DNA from: Trichobilharzia regenti
Taxonomy: Eukaryota; Platyhelminthes; Trematoda; Strigeidida; Schistosomatidae
NCBI GenBank assembly: GCA_944472135.2
Contig: OX235263.1
Location: 4,695,517-4,759,516 of the forward strand
DNA: 64,000 bases
Direction: 5' to 3'
Shown here one piece after another: positions 34,345 to 46,009 of this stretch (position 1 is its first letter; the number at the start of each line of letters is the position of its first letter). The translations under genes and the position numbers were made by a program. Below the pieces are notes generated by a model. The model searched no databases. It saw nothing but the letters and a program-made list of their open reading frames with translations, and was not told the origin of the DNA.

Positions 34345-34735
34345 GATTTTTGTTTGGTTGATTAAAGGATTTCGTCATGAGATAACATTAGTTAGATAAT
34401 CATTGAAAAACCTGGGAGTGTTGGACAGCTGCTTCGTCCTGGTCTGGGACTCTTCATCAGTATGCACCCACTTGGCGGAGTCGGAAACCTGGACGAGCTA
34501 GCTCGTAGACCATTAAGCCATTGGTAATCGACATAATGACCAGTCCATGAATTCTAACTTCTGCCACTTCATGACATAGCACAACCACTTCCCAGTATCT
34601 TCTTCGATGAGTTACTTGAAAATTGATCTGGTGCGCACTAGCAACTGGGCCTATTCAGGCAGTTATCTGAAATTCTAGTGGGAAGCCATCATCAGTAGGA
34701 TAGAGCAGGTTGAAGGTGAGGCAGTAACTGATTTG
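34345..34735 (-). mobile_element. S2 SINE copy with inverted end
   Basis: Minus-strand body, degraded ribozyme (GACGAAGCAGCTGTCC) and head to about 34600, then S2 tail sequence in the other orientation to about 34735. Core residues are mutated. Confidence 0.55.
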
Positions 34736-34736
34736 C

Positions 34737-35070
34737 GGTTGTATCCCACCCATTCGTCAGCGTGAACAGTACTGTAGTGGGTGACTAGCCCTTGAATAAT
34801 TGGTAGAAGGATGTTGAAACTACAACCTGGAGTAACCTCCGTAATCTCTTTCTGAAGTTCGGTGTCGTAAATACCAAACACCCAAGCGTTGTTTGCCCTG
34901 AAGTGACCACGGTTGCGTTTCTTCTTTGTAAGAACTGTTTCATCGATAGGAACAGTCACACCAACTCTTCCTAACAGTTGTGAAACAGTATTCAACTTTC
35001 AAGACAGTATATTCCTGCAATACTGGAACCATTGCACAGTAGACACACTAATTAATTATCTGTCTCCACA
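34737..35070 (-). pseudogene. Merlin-type transposase fragment (ISXO2-like)
   Basis: Minus-strand frame 34995-34737 shows VPIDETVLTKKKRNRGH, then WVFGIYDTE, LLPIIQGLV and VHADEWVGYN. This is the order expected of the ISXO2-like DDE transposase fold (first Asp in the IDET box, second in HADEW). Upstream in another frame is WFQYCRNI. It lacks the N-terminus and the last catalytic region and is joined to SINE sequence at 34736. Merlin elements are known from schistosomes. Confidence 0.7.
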
Positions 35071-35561
35071 GCCACTATTCTCACCACGGCCTTTAATATC
35101 TAATCACGGCACATAAAGAGTATGTTTTCGTCAGAGGCAGTTTGGATTTAGAAGAGGAAGTTTCTAGAAAACAATGAGATGGGTGTGTAACTTACCACAC
35201 TACCAACACTCATTCATTACTTACACTGTGTACACCTAACTACATGTCCATCATCCGCTTCTGAAGACCTTGTGAAGGTACATGAAAGCACCACAATCAA
35301 TCAATACATTGTTCAAACAGAACTTAAAAATGTGATCGGGGTGAAATTTTCTCGTTAAAAGGTGAATAGCGTTCATATTGGCGATATAATAATAGTGAAA
35401 AGCCCAGTTATTCAATGAGCGTTCTTACTCCTGGGCCATGATACTTTAACTTAGCCTTAATACAAACCAATATTTTCACATTAATTTGATAAAGCTTGTA
35501 GGGAATATTCTATGGATCAGGTTTTCCATGATTAATATTTCAAATTACCATAGTTACTCAC
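35071..35561. other. no recognised feature
   Basis: Between the Merlin fragment and the Ig exon. It may contain more of the Merlin element, but I see no terminal repeat. Confidence 0.3.
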
Positions 35562-36111
35562 TTGTTATCCAATCTTCTCCTGATCGAACAGGTATGTGAT
35601 ATATTACATAATAGCACTGTGTTTCCTCATTGTCAATAGACTGCAAACTAGATTCTTTGTTCCATGACAAAAAAGCTGAATAGATAAAGGGTTTAACATG
35701 TAAAACAATATTGTAGACAATTTGATCCATTGATCTTCCCGTGAAATCTTGTTTCAACTCTACTGGAGTCATTGCACGACCAATTTGATTTTCAGCAATA
35801 CAAAAATATTGTCCAGTAATTTTAGAGACATTTTCAGTGAAAATATGAAGAGCACCGTCAGGCAGTTTACTCACACCATTCGGTAGACTATAATCGACAA
35901 GGCTTTGTTTCTCTTTTGCCATATATTCTTTAAAGAATTGTTTTATCTCTTCACTGGAGTTGGAAATTTCATCACCATCATCTGAAGACTGTTCATCCTC
36001 TTGACCTTCTATGTCTTCCAGCTCTGTCTCGTATACCTTCCTGTCGTTATTTGCTGGTGTTGTTGGAATAAGGGGATCTAACCAAGCCCTTTCTTCAGGA
36101 TTCGACTTAGT
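35562..36111 (-). CDS. Ig/FN3 receptor, Ig domain end and FN3 start
   Basis: Acceptor ...gtattgattaag/ACT (phase 0; an alternative AG three codons in is possible) and donor A/gtgagt (phase 1), 550 bp. After about 60 residues rich in Asp, Glu and Ser (EDEQSSDDGDE) comes a clear Ig F-strand: GALHIFTENVSKITGQYFCI, then AENQIGRA. An FN3 first half follows (HVKPFIYSAFLSWNKESS, CYYVIYHIPVRSGEDW). The Ig first half is in exon 42312-42427. The acidic insertion lies between strands C and E and is longer than in typical Ig domains. Confidence 0.82.
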
Positions 36112-36224
36112 CTTAATCAATACAAAATGAAAATACGTGGAGGTATTATGAAATGTAATGATAAAAACAGAAGATTTTTCGAGTTTGCCCATGGATTGAT
36201 GTAAGTTAAAGAAACATTTAAAAC

Positions 36225-36420
36225 AAACCAGGGAGTACTGGGCAGATGTTCTATCCTAGTTTGGGAATCATCAGCAGTATGCACTCACCACCAGGTTTTG
36301 AACCCAGGACCTTCCGGTTACAGTGCAAGCTAGCTGGTATACCATTCCTCCATGCTGGACCTGATTCAATGCCTAGCCAATGAATTGAAATTTCTACTAA
36401 TTCGTGATTTTATCGCGGCC
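36225..36420 (-). mobile_element. S2 SINE copy
   Basis: Minus-strand ribozyme half and tRNA-like head. The core keeps CTGATGA, but GAAA has become GAAC with other changes (GGATAGAAC), so activity is unlikely. Confidence 0.55.
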
Positions 36421-36546
36421 ACCAATTAATGTCATCGGTGGAAAATCCATCCAGCAGCTGTTGAAAAAGACAGTTGATTTTATAACATTCGAGTTTAAAA
36501 GACTCTATGTTTATTGACTCATCACAAACTCCAGTGATTTGTATAT

Positions 36547-36750
36547 GTGCGTCGGTGGCACAGTGATTATGACTCTCGCCGACCATGCACATGGCCCGAG
36601 GTTCGATCCCCTACCGACGCACACCTGATATCGATGGTCGGCCTGCAAAATTTGGGCTACCGATATTACAAGGTGAAAAAACCATACTAGTACCGAAAAT
36701 ACAGTGTGAAATCAAGCTGTAATCAGAAATAAATAATAAAATAAAATTAA
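36547..36750 (+). mobile_element. tRNA-SINE family S3 copy
   Basis: The tRNA-like head has an A-box-like tggcacagtga and B box ggttcgatccc, then a body (ggtcggcctgcaaaatttgg) and an A-rich 3' end after 'caagctgtaatc'. Other copies are at 45760, 47097, 48033 and 51993. No ribozyme core was seen in this family. Confidence 0.65.
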
Positions 36751-36959
36751 ATTAATAATATTATTTATTGTTTGTATTTATAAAAATAAAGGAATGAAGT
36801 TTTTAGAAATAATATGATGTCTATAAAGATAAGGCGCAAACGATAACTCAGTGGCATAAACTCTGATCAACAATTATTACAATTGGCGTTACTCTGATCT
36901 GATCAGTTCAAATTCATTAGGGAGGAAGTAATCATAAAAAATTCCCATTAGGGCGAGTA

Positions 36960-37255
36960 ACCGATTGTGAAACAATTAGGCAGGAAGAAATGGAGGTAGA
37001 TTGGCTGGCCATACTCTGAGAAAACAAACCGGCAAGTGATATCACTAGACAAGCTCTTGAGTGGAACCTGAACTGGAAGTGGCGATTTGGTCGTCAGTGT
37101 GAGGGTGACTTGGAGGAGGTCATGTGAGGTAGACCTGAAAGCATATGGGCAGACAGGGAGTCAGATGAAAACTTTAGCGGAGAACCGAATGCAATGAAGA
37201 CGCGTAGTTCTAGCCCAATGTTCCTATAAGAATTAAAGGAAATAATAGTAAATAA
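36960..37255 (+). mobile_element. RTE-type LINE 3' tail
   Basis: 3' end of the same subfamily as 57.5-57.8 kb, ending 'aattaaaggaaataatagtaaat'. Confidence 0.6.
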
Positions 37256-37259
37256 TTTA

Positions 37260-37690
37260 GAAATAGAGAAAATTAAAAGAAGAGATTCACCGAAGAAACC
37301 CTTTTCAACGGATGCATTATCAAGCTATACAATCGTATGTATGATTCAAAGTAAACAAGCAGGTGTGGTGAATTCTTGACGAGATCAGTTTATCAGAAGC
37401 TGCAATGCCATTGCCAGCTAACAAGTTTCTACAGCTGAACATCCATTCGTCAAAAACGAAATCCGTTTCGATTACTTGTGACTGACATTTGGCGCATATA
37501 TAGTTGTGATGCTTGATAATGAAGGAAGAGTTAAATATCTTAAGAAAATTCCTAATGAAAAAACGGATATCCGCTAAGTTTTATAGATGAAAGTGTACAG
37601 TTAGAATTTACGAAATGTGATTTGATGTCTATATCGAAGAAAATACTACAAACGAACCTTGAAATTAAAGGTGACTTAGTTGCCAGTAGC
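37260..37690. other. no recognised feature
   Basis: No repeat match or convincing exon. Confidence 0.35.
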
Positions 37691-37694
37691 CTTA

Positions 37695-39145
37695 AAGGAT
37701 TATTATTATTTCCTTCATTTCTTAGAGAAACATGGGCTTAAGCCGCGCGTCTCCGTTGCGTTCGGTTCTCTCCTAGAGTTTTCACCTGGCTCCACATCTG
37801 CCCACATGCTTTCATCTCCTCTTCACATGACCTCCTCCAAGTAACCCTTGCACTGACGACCAACACAATGCTTCTTTTTCGGGTTCCACTCGAGCGATGG
37901 CTTGTCTAGGGTTGTCACTTGAAGGTTTCCTCAAAGTATGGTCAATCCATCTCCTTTTCTTCTTGCTTATTTGTTCCTAAATCGTTTCTTGGTTGGTTTT
38001 CTCCCAGATATCTCTGTTGCTGATCCTTTCTGGCCATCTGATCTTGAGTATTGAGCGAAGGCAGCTGTTGATGAAGGTCTGAAGTTTGTTTGATGTGCTC
38101 TTCATGACGCTTTGGCCAAGTCTCTGATCCGTATAGTAAGTAGCACTGACTTTCAATTTGGAGTTGTAAATCCAGATGTTATTTTTGATGCTGAGTTCTG
38201 TTCACCTCCACACAGACTCGACAGAAATGAAAGCTTGCCTTGTCTTCCCGATCCTTGCTGCTTTGATATCCTCGTCAGTTCACAGGTAGGTAAAGCAGGT
38301 TGTTTCTTGCAGGTTCCTCCCATTTATTCTGATTGTTGTCTGTTGTTGTTGTTGCTGTTGGTGTTGGCCAGGAATCTTCATCACCTCTGTTTTCTCGATG
38401 TTCGCCTAAAGTCTTATCTTTGATGCTTGTCCCTGAGTCAACTTGTTGCTTTTCACTCAAATATCTTCCAGTTTGTAGGAAATCAGACATATATCATCGG
38501 CAAAGTCCAGTTCCTCAAAGTGTTTCATGAGGGTCCATTGCACGTCCGTCTCCTAGTTACCCGCTGTGTGTCTGTCACATCATCCAGTCTACCGTAATTA
38601 GGAAAATCATTCGAGATAGTAGGCAGCCAGCCAGCCTTGTCTTACTCCCGTCTTCACTTCGAAAGATTCGGTGAATTTCCCACTGCGGATTACTCGACAT
38701 GCGGCATTGTCCCACAACTGTTGGATGACATGTATAACTGTTTGCAGCACCTCTTGGTAGTAGTGAAGTAGTTGCCAAATTACCTCTCTATCGACGCTGT
38801 CGAAGGCTTTTTCAAAGTCGATGAAGTTGAGTGAGGTAGAGAGCTTACTGCCATTCCAAGCTGTGTTCACTGATGATCCATACTGTTGCAATTTGATCGA
38901 TGCATGACTTGTTTCTCCTGAATCCAGCCTGTTCCGGTGGAAGTTTTTCATCGAGAGTGGTGTGTTCGATTCTCTCCAGGATGGTGCGGCTTGAGATGGA
39001 CAGGAGCATAATGCCGCGTATCCTTAAAGGAAGGATCTCATACTCTTTGAAAAGGATATTTGCTCTAGCATCATGGACGAAAGTGTTTCCTAGTCGACTG
39101 TTGTTGTTCAATGACTTCAAGGACAATACCCCACAAATGACCAAC
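37695..39145 (-). mobile_element. RTE-type LINE, 5'-truncated
   Basis: Minus-strand frames at 38845-39144 (PPEQAGFRRNKSCIDQIATV) and 38607-38951 (NFIDFEKAFDSVDREVIWQL, TGVRQGWLA) show the RT palm with an intact AFDS segment but a Trp in place of the usual Cys after RQG. The 3' part runs to a tail near 37700. Several frameshifts. Confidence 0.7.
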
Positions 39146-39510
39146 TGTTTATATGTTCACCAGTTCGACCGCTGCCGTGGAGCTGGTTTGATCAATTGTT
39201 TGACGTATGTTTAGTCTGAAAGGCTGCAACATCAACACTATAACTGGTTTCGAAGAAGAGAGAAGAGAGTGTTGTAACTGAAATGGTCAGTATTGGTCAT
39301 CTCATCTCTACAATCTTTTCCTTTGAAGTTATGTATAGGGTAAAAAGTACATGCCAAAATTATTATGTGTCCAACTCATCAGTACTTCTGGAGCTTTGGC
39401 CATTGGGATGGAAAATTCAAAGCTCTGTATATAGAGAAAAAGTTTGTTCCACCACTCTTTCCTTCTTTCATGGTCCTAATCCACCTGTGCTAAACTAATA
39501 TTATCTCCAC
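39146..39510 (+). mobile_element. Penelope-like element, GIY-YIG tail
   Basis: Plus-strand YVHQFDRCRGAGL, then a C-terminal stretch (FSFEVMYRVKS ... WKIQSSVYREKVCSTTL) paralogous to 9.3 and 0.5 kb. Broken. Confidence 0.5.
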
Positions 39511-40030
39511 GTCTACTTCTCGTTTTGCACACTCATTCTGTATTATTTCATTTACTTGCGTTTCTAGTGAGACACTGGTTTCAAGTTTCGTAGTCAAATT
39601 AGGGGTATTGTTTTTCTAACGGGTTGAGATTACTCAACCTCCCCTCTTTTCCGGGATCAAAACTGGCCATGAGAATTGTAACAGTGTGTCTGTGAGGAAT
39701 CGAAGCCTTGACTATGTGAGTAATTTATCTACCCGTTATTATTTTGACTGTTCTTGTTAATTTCACTTTAAACAATACCCCGTATTATCCGACGTTATCC
39801 AACTACTCATATCACAGTTTATCAGTAGTATGTCACTTCATGTTGTAAGCGAGTTCATCCATCATCACCTTATAATAATTAAAAGCCTAAAAGTACCATT
39901 AATCCTTCTCAGTCATGCATTAACTCTTACAGAGACATATGTTCACGTAATCTGATAATATTTAGACTTCAGATCATCACATCCCATCGACGCAAATCTA
40001 TCAGTTGTTTCAAGTCTTCCTAAACGAGCA
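39511..40030. other. no recognised feature
   Basis: A/T-rich; the first part may be PLE 3' UTR. Confidence 0.3.
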
Positions 40031-40660
40031 CACTCTCTGATAACGGATGTGAAAGAAAAAGAAGAAGAAATATCAGACATTACTGAGACTCTCAAGCAAA
40101 ACAGCTACCCAAGAAACTTCATCAACAAAATCAATACAGACATTAAGTATGGCCAAAAACTCATTCCGAAAAGATTGACCTCAACAGTCGTCATTCCATA
40201 TAGAGCAGAGACGTCAGACGATAACAGAAGAGTACTCAATCAGCTCGACATTAGAGTTTTCTTCAAAACATCAGACACACAGCAGAACAACTTTGTCCAT
40301 ATGAAAGACCAAATCCCTGAGGGTTCTCTATCTAATTGTGTCTATAAAATAAAATGCTTGGAATGCGATGAGATATACACCGGACAAACATCGTGAGAAA
40401 TCAAGGTAATCGAAAGGAATGAACACCGTACAGCTGCCTCTATTCGAACACCGGGAAATCCGGTTGGACTGGAAAAGCTTGAAAAGTCACCAGACACAGG
40501 TCTACACACGTTATGGAATCACGCCAAAAAATTGATTTTGACAATATTGAAATGATCATCCAGAAAAATTTGAGAAATCACAAGGAACGTCTCACATCAT
40601 CAGAAGTACTTCATATCAAGTGGAATCGCAATTGTCTGAACAGGAGTGATGGACTAAAAC
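40031..40660 (+). mobile_element. Penelope-like element, linker and GIY-YIG
   Basis: Frame 40049-40396 encodes thumb (LKQNSYPRNFINK), linker (TSTVVIPYRAETSDDNRRVL) and GIY-YIG start (NCVYKIKCLECDEIYTGQTS, with YTG in place of YIG). The C-terminal block (KIDFDNIEMI, HKERLTSSEVLHI) continues in a second frame to about 40660. Confidence 0.65.
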
Positions 40661-40962
40661 AGAATTTGAACTGGTTACAACACCTCCCTCCCCAACGAAG
40701 TGACAAAATCAACATCGTTGTCGATAGGCACTTGACTTCGTGCAATAAATTTGCTAGAGGGATTTTGTCTGACTTGGAGCATCCACTTTACCCTCAGCTT
40801 TCACCCCGCATCTCCTCAGGTAGAACAAGGAGTAACTTCAGAAAACTGTATGCTCGCACGTCTAAGTATAGAAATTCTGTGGTACCATACTTGGCACGTA
40901 TTTTATGTGATGAAAATAGTGTCAGGAAAGAATTAACTAACCTTTTTTCATCTAGTAAATAA
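40513..40962 (+). pseudogene. chimeric ORF: PLE C-terminus plus LINE-like tail
   Basis: 149 codons. Residues 1-60 are PLE GIY-YIG C-terminal sequence. Residues about 60-149 (HPLYPQLSPRISSGRTRSNF, YRNSVVPYLARIL) resemble the C-terminal tail of LINE reverse transcriptases of the CR1/jockey type. The two parts are joined in frame with no stop. Confidence 0.5.
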
Positions 40963-41455
40963 ACAATTTCCTCCATCCATCCTTATATACTTTCAAGTTT
41001 TACTTTTATTACTTCTATTATATTTATGGTCCTGTTACTTCTCTGTTTTACTCTCATAATTGCAAACACCAACTTATCATCATGACTACTGTAATGTTTG
41101 TTTTTCCCCTCACCATCACCATCATGTAAAGAGAACATTATATTCAATATTTTTAAACATGTTAGGATTTCTATACCGCATTGACAATAGTGTGTTGCAC
41201 AAGCCAACGGGGATTTTCACTTGTATTCTTATTATTATTACTACCTTAGCTGTTATCATTATTATTGCTATTTCCATTTTATATGCTGCATGTTTTTGAC
41301 ACTACCTCTATTGTAAGTGTGGAAAATTTTCTGTGTGATTAATTTTTATTTATAATTTGAGGAAATTAGATGCAATATTGTGATTAATGCTGAAAATTCC
41401 ATTCTGTATCACAAGTACTGTTTTTGGAATAAAGTAAATTATTATTATTATTATT
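40660..41455 (+). mobile_element. LINE 3' end with (ATT)n tail
   Basis: The C-terminal ORF tail is followed by a 3' UTR ending 'tttggaataaag' and (ATT)n at 41437-41457, the short-repeat tail of CR1-like LINEs. No upstream LINE sequence is present, so it is strongly 5'-truncated or joined by template switch. Confidence 0.5.
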
Positions 41456-42305
41456 ATGAATATGATAAGCAATTTCATTATGTAAACAAACGCTGCTTTT
41501 ATAATTTTACGCACTGATCAAACCGAACAATCTACAGTTGATTTTGTTATCTCCACCGATTGACCAACTTGACAACGAAATATGACCCCAGACAGATGAA
41601 CGATGATCAAGTTAGTAAACGTTCTTTTGATATCATAACAGACGTACTGTGTACCTTTGTTATTTTGTTTAGTGATCTTCATTGTAATTTTGACTTTCAA
41701 TATATCCTTTTAACTTGACCTAACTTGTCTATTTTCTCAGCTCTTAATTCTTTGTTATATATATGCTGAGATTTTGTAAATTCCGGTTTAATAATACCAC
41801 TTTGATAAAGCTATTAGCAGCAGCATTAAATTGCGAAACGTCAGTAAAAATGACAATATCGTTTTGTTTTACATTCATTCATTGGGAAATACAAGAAAAC
41901 CTTTATTATAATGAATATCATATTACCCAATGCCCAAATGTTTTCAAACTGTTAAAAGTGAACTTGTTTTGGACATATATATTTATCGAGGAAACAGTAA
42001 TTTTCGGTTAAACCGAAATGGAGTAATCATTTCAGGATAATATGAGTTATAATCGTTCATCAGGTCAAAGGTCGCATAAAAAAACAAGATCTGATTAACA
42101 CCCATTGAATTTTTCTTTTTGCCTACTGGAGAATCTATGAAAAAGCTTTGCCAACGAATAAGGTAAATGAGGCGTCAATGTAATACTAGAGAGTTATAAC
42201 TTAAGGTTAATGTAGGACAAATGAAGTTGATCAATTAATTCTATAGGGCTAGAAACATCATTGTAAAACTTTATTCACTCAAATGAACTTTGTGAATTGT
42301 ATTCA
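41456..42305. other. intron sequence, no recognised feature
   Basis: A/T-rich. The segment 41760-41850 weakly recalls a PLE 3' UTR. It ends at the donor of the Ig exon 42312-42427. Confidence 0.35.
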
Positions 42306-42311
42306 ACTTAC

Positions 42312-42427
42312 ATAGTACCAGTGAATAACAGGTTTTGGATGTCCGCTGGCTTGACACTGTAGAACTACTGGTTGACCATTTTTTACAAATTCAATTAAAT
42401 TTGGCTTCTTTGTGAAGTAGGGTAGTT
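42312..42427 (-). CDS. Ig/FN3 receptor, Ig domain first half
   Basis: Acceptor ctttattcaacag/AA (phase 1) and donor TAT/gtaagt (phase 0), 116 bp. It encodes ELPYFTKKPNLIEFVKNGQP, then VVLQCQASGHPKPVIHWYY: strands A to C of an Ig domain with the B-strand Cys and the C-strand Trp at the usual spacing. The upstream exon ends in phase 1 and supplies the first base of the Glu codon. The downstream exon gives the F-strand Cys. Confidence 0.85.
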
Positions 42428-42489
42428 CTGTTGAATAAAGAAGAAAGTGGATTAGTCAGCAAAACAGGTAGTAAAACACCAGTTAACAG

Positions 42490-42730
42490 AATCACTGAAA
42501 AAACCAAGGGTTACTAGCCGGTTATTTAGTTAGTCCTTCTCTGGGATTATTCAGCTGTACGCAATCATGATGCCGCCGCCAAGGATCTAACCCAGGACCT
42601 CCAGGTTACATATGGCAAGGTTGCATACCACTGAGTCTCTGGGATGCGATTCACTGGTTCATTAAGCCTAACTTCTGCCTACTGATGACATATAACTTAA
42701 CCATCAGCAAGTGTTTCAAAACAAGGAAGA
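42490..42730 (-). mobile_element. degraded S2 SINE
   Basis: Minus-strand order of the S2 family is still visible (ggatctaacccaggacctccaggttac, then 'gcataccactgagtc'). The ribozyme is unreadable. Confidence 0.45.
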
Positions 42731-42774
42731 AACATCTGTCTGGTTCTCCCTATTAGCCATCTTCAGGCAATTAA

Positions 42775-43897
42775 TTTATTAAAAGTCACTCTGAACGAAG
42801 AATGTTCTTTTCAATAATTTCTCCTCATCAGGTCCTTACAATTATAAAATATGATATTTGCTGTCGTTACAATGATGATAGCCAGTTATGCGGTGGATAC
42901 ATTTTTAACGTAGAATAACAGATTAGTAGTTATGGGGTGTCAAAATATAAATAGTCGTATTTGTGTTACAAACGTCGTGTTAGGGTGAAATTGTTCACAA
43001 AATATCGTAAAACGGGAGACAATGGTGGTGGTGATTAATCATAATAGATTTGTAGAGTGTGGGGCAGGAAAATCGACAAGCCAGTTCAAGGTTATAAAAG
43101 GTGTCAGGTGAGTGGCTAGTACAAAGGGGGTCTGTGTTCGGAGATAGTAAGACTGCAATGAGAGGTGGTTCATAATGAAATAACGAATATGTGAAAGGAA
43201 ACAGGTGGAGGCATGTATTGAGAAAAGAGGTAATATCACTAATAATAAGTCCGGATAGTATAAATGAAAAATTCGATAGTACCGAGGGAATGTTTGCATG
43301 ATGGGCATAAATTATGGAGAAGAATAATATTTGTAATAACAAGGAAAGGAAAAAAATCAAGAGGGTCAAGGGGAAGGAGCACTCCTGGTAAGGAGAAGAA
43401 TCATCAATCCAAGTTTGTGTTCTGCTGCTAAGTGGTTAATAGTAGTTTTCCCCGTCGCCAAATTATTGTTATGTACTGGTCGAGAATTTAATAGTCCTGA
43501 CGCAAGAAGGCGGAAATCAGAAGACCACTAGGTTTGCGATGATACTTCTATTTTCCAAACACAAGGAGAAGCAATAAGTGGTATCACACCAAAGTGTCAC
43601 ACAAGATTGTGAGAGCGAAATATATATGAATGTCCAGACAAGTGTGTGAACAAATCAATAGACAGTCTTAACATGAATGGCTAATTATAATGGAGTATCG
43701 ATCCATATATACATAGCAAAATATAGCAGACATGTCAACAACCACACAAATAATATGGATATATGTCACCAAGCAACGGGCTGTCAACAAACACTCATAT
43801 TATATATAATATAGGGGGAATATACATTGTTAGAGGAGACAGGTTCATCAAAGTGAAATGGTCACAGACTAAGAGAGCAATAGAAAGAGAGACCACC

Positions 43898-43931
<34 letters not shown>

Positions 43932-44486
43932 GGATACATATCAGTTTGGCCACGTAGAAACAGTATCTGGACTTGTTCTTTTTGGATATACAATTCCGGT
44001 TTAGTCGATCTTATTGTAACAGCTTCAGTTATGTGTATCAGACGTAAGTGAACTGTACGTGATAACGACTTCGGAATTCGGTATATAACCCTGGAAGTTG
44101 TGTTGACGTCGATGCTATATCCAGTGTCGACCAAGTGTGACAGGATCGAGCTTTTTATTCACTTCCCTCCCCCTCCCCCACTGAATCAAGCTGGTAAATG
44201 TCCAATGAATCTATTATGACCAATTACCACCATTAACTCCTATTTTAGAATATTTTGTGAACGATTTCACCCTAACACGACGTTTGTAACACAAATACGA
44301 CTATTTATATTTTGACACCCCATAACTACTAATCTGTTATTCTACGTTAAAAATGTATCCACCGCATAACTGGCTATCATCATTGTAACGACAGCAAATA
44401 TCATATTTTATAATTGTAAGGACCTGATGAGGAGAAATTATTGAAAAGAACATTCTTCGTTCAGAGTGACTTTTAATAAATTAATG
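42775..44486. mobile_element. 1.7-kb element with 235-bp inverted repeats (PLE-derived)
   Basis: Arms 42775-43004 and 44249-44486 are almost perfect inverted copies, flanked by ATTAAT on each side (a possible 6-bp TSD, but palindromic and therefore ambiguous). The outer parts resemble PLE 3' ends (acctgatgaggagaaattat). Inside, the minus frame 43862-44134 encodes an intact PLE C-terminus (RLIHITEAVTIRSTKPELYI). A TA tract is at 43898-43930. Confidence 0.65.
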
Positions 44487-44619
44487 CCCACTATAAATAG
44501 TAACAGTGGTTCGTAAACAGGAAATATTCTTATAGTCAACTAATTAACATTCTAAAGTTATGTCTTCATATAAGTTTACATGACATTTGTTATTAACAAC
44601 ATGAATATTTTTCAAGGGT

Positions 44620-45385
44620 TAGTTAGTAGGGATTTGCCAGATTTCAGATTTGACCACGAAGTGACATCAGTTAGAGAGGTGTCGAAAACCAGAGGACACT
44701 GGACGAGTATTTCAGCATAGTTTCGGGGTCATCGGCAGTACTCGCCCACGAAGTTTTGAATCCCGAAGACCTTCTGGCTACCATTCAGCCACTAGGACCA
44801 GATTGAATGGCTCATGAGTTCTAAATTCTACTGGTTCATGATTTTACTGCGACCACCGGTTACTGTCATCCGCGAGTATTTGTATTCACAAACAACCAGA
44901 TGGACCCATCTGGTGATGACTTCTCACTGGAACTCCAGGCAAATTTTTTGTAGCCAGCTGCTAGTGTGCATCAGATTAAGCTTCAGGAATTGGTCTGTAA
45001 GGATATGACATGTTTCAAGTTTGACCACAGACTATTAGTCAGTTAAAAAGCATTTTCAAGTACTGATTTTGTAGCGATGTTTTTTGATTCATCAGAGGAT
45101 TTCATCATGAGCTGACATCAGCTAGAGAACTAATGGGAAACCTGCGAGTACTGTACAGCTTTTTCGTCAGCCTAGTTTGGGACTCCTCAATAATACGTAC
45201 CCATCACCAGTGTTCGAACACTGAACCTTCTGGTTACAAGGCTAGAAAGCACATAGACCATTAAGCCACTGATACTCGACCCAATGGCCAGTCCATGGAT
45301 TCTAACTTCTGCCAATTCATGACAAAGCGCGACCACCTAACAATGTCTTCTTCAGTGAGTCACTGACTCAACTTCAACCTTTACC
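44620..45385 (-). mobile_element. two S2 SINE fragments
   Basis: 44620-44990 and 45030-45385, both minus strand with heads and degraded ribozymes. The second keeps GGCTGACGAAAAAGCTG-like sequence; neither core is complete. Confidence 0.5.
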
Positions 45386-45723
45386 TGTGGTGAGAGGTGG
45401 CTGAGAGCCAAAAGTGGTAGACAGTATTTTACGTCAACGTGTGTGTCCCAAATATTGGTCGTGAGAAAATATGAACAAAGACTGATTCAACAAACAACCA
45501 CAGCACACTCTGCGTAGGCGGATACAGTTAACATATAGATGACCTGACATTCAAGAAACAGCCACAAAGAGATGCAAGGTTAAATTTCCATGAGAAACAG
45601 CCAGTCAGGAGACTGTGTTTGTTTGCTTGAATAAGCTATAATAATGTATATGAAAATATATCAGTACGTGTTGATTTGCTTAATAAACGATCTGTTGCCT
45701 GACCCTTGTCTTCTGTTGTTACA
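45386..45723 (-). mobile_element. solo LTR-like element
   Basis: Reverse-complement copy (TGTGGTGAG ... TGTTGTTACA), 338 bp. Flanks tacc and taca would be a TSD with one mismatch. Confidence 0.58.
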
Positions 45724-45759
45724 TACACACCTGCGCTCAAACCCATAGCATCAAATCAC

Positions 45760-45960
45760 TATTTTATTTATTTTTGATTACAGCTTGATTCCACACTGTA
45801 TTTTCGTACAAGTATGGAATTTTCAGCATATCATGATATCGGTAGCCCGAATTTTGCAGGCCGACCATAGATATCAGGTGTGCGTCAGTGGCAGGGGATC
45901 GAACCTCAGACCCTGTGCATGGTCGGGGAGTGTCCTAACCACTGTGCCACCAATGCACAC
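45760..45960 (-). mobile_element. S3 SINE copy
   Basis: Full minus-strand copy: tail 'gattacagcttgattcc', body, B box gatcgaacc near 45900, A box near 45940. Confidence 0.62.
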
Positions 45961-46009
45961 TAGATGCACTAGAAAATTCGAGCTACTTACGTAAGTTATC
46001 AATAAAGCT

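Noticed and set aside
41518..41700. possible Ig-like exon (FRCQVGQSVEI)
   Set aside because: No acceptor or donor fits, and the receptor phases are already satisfied without it.
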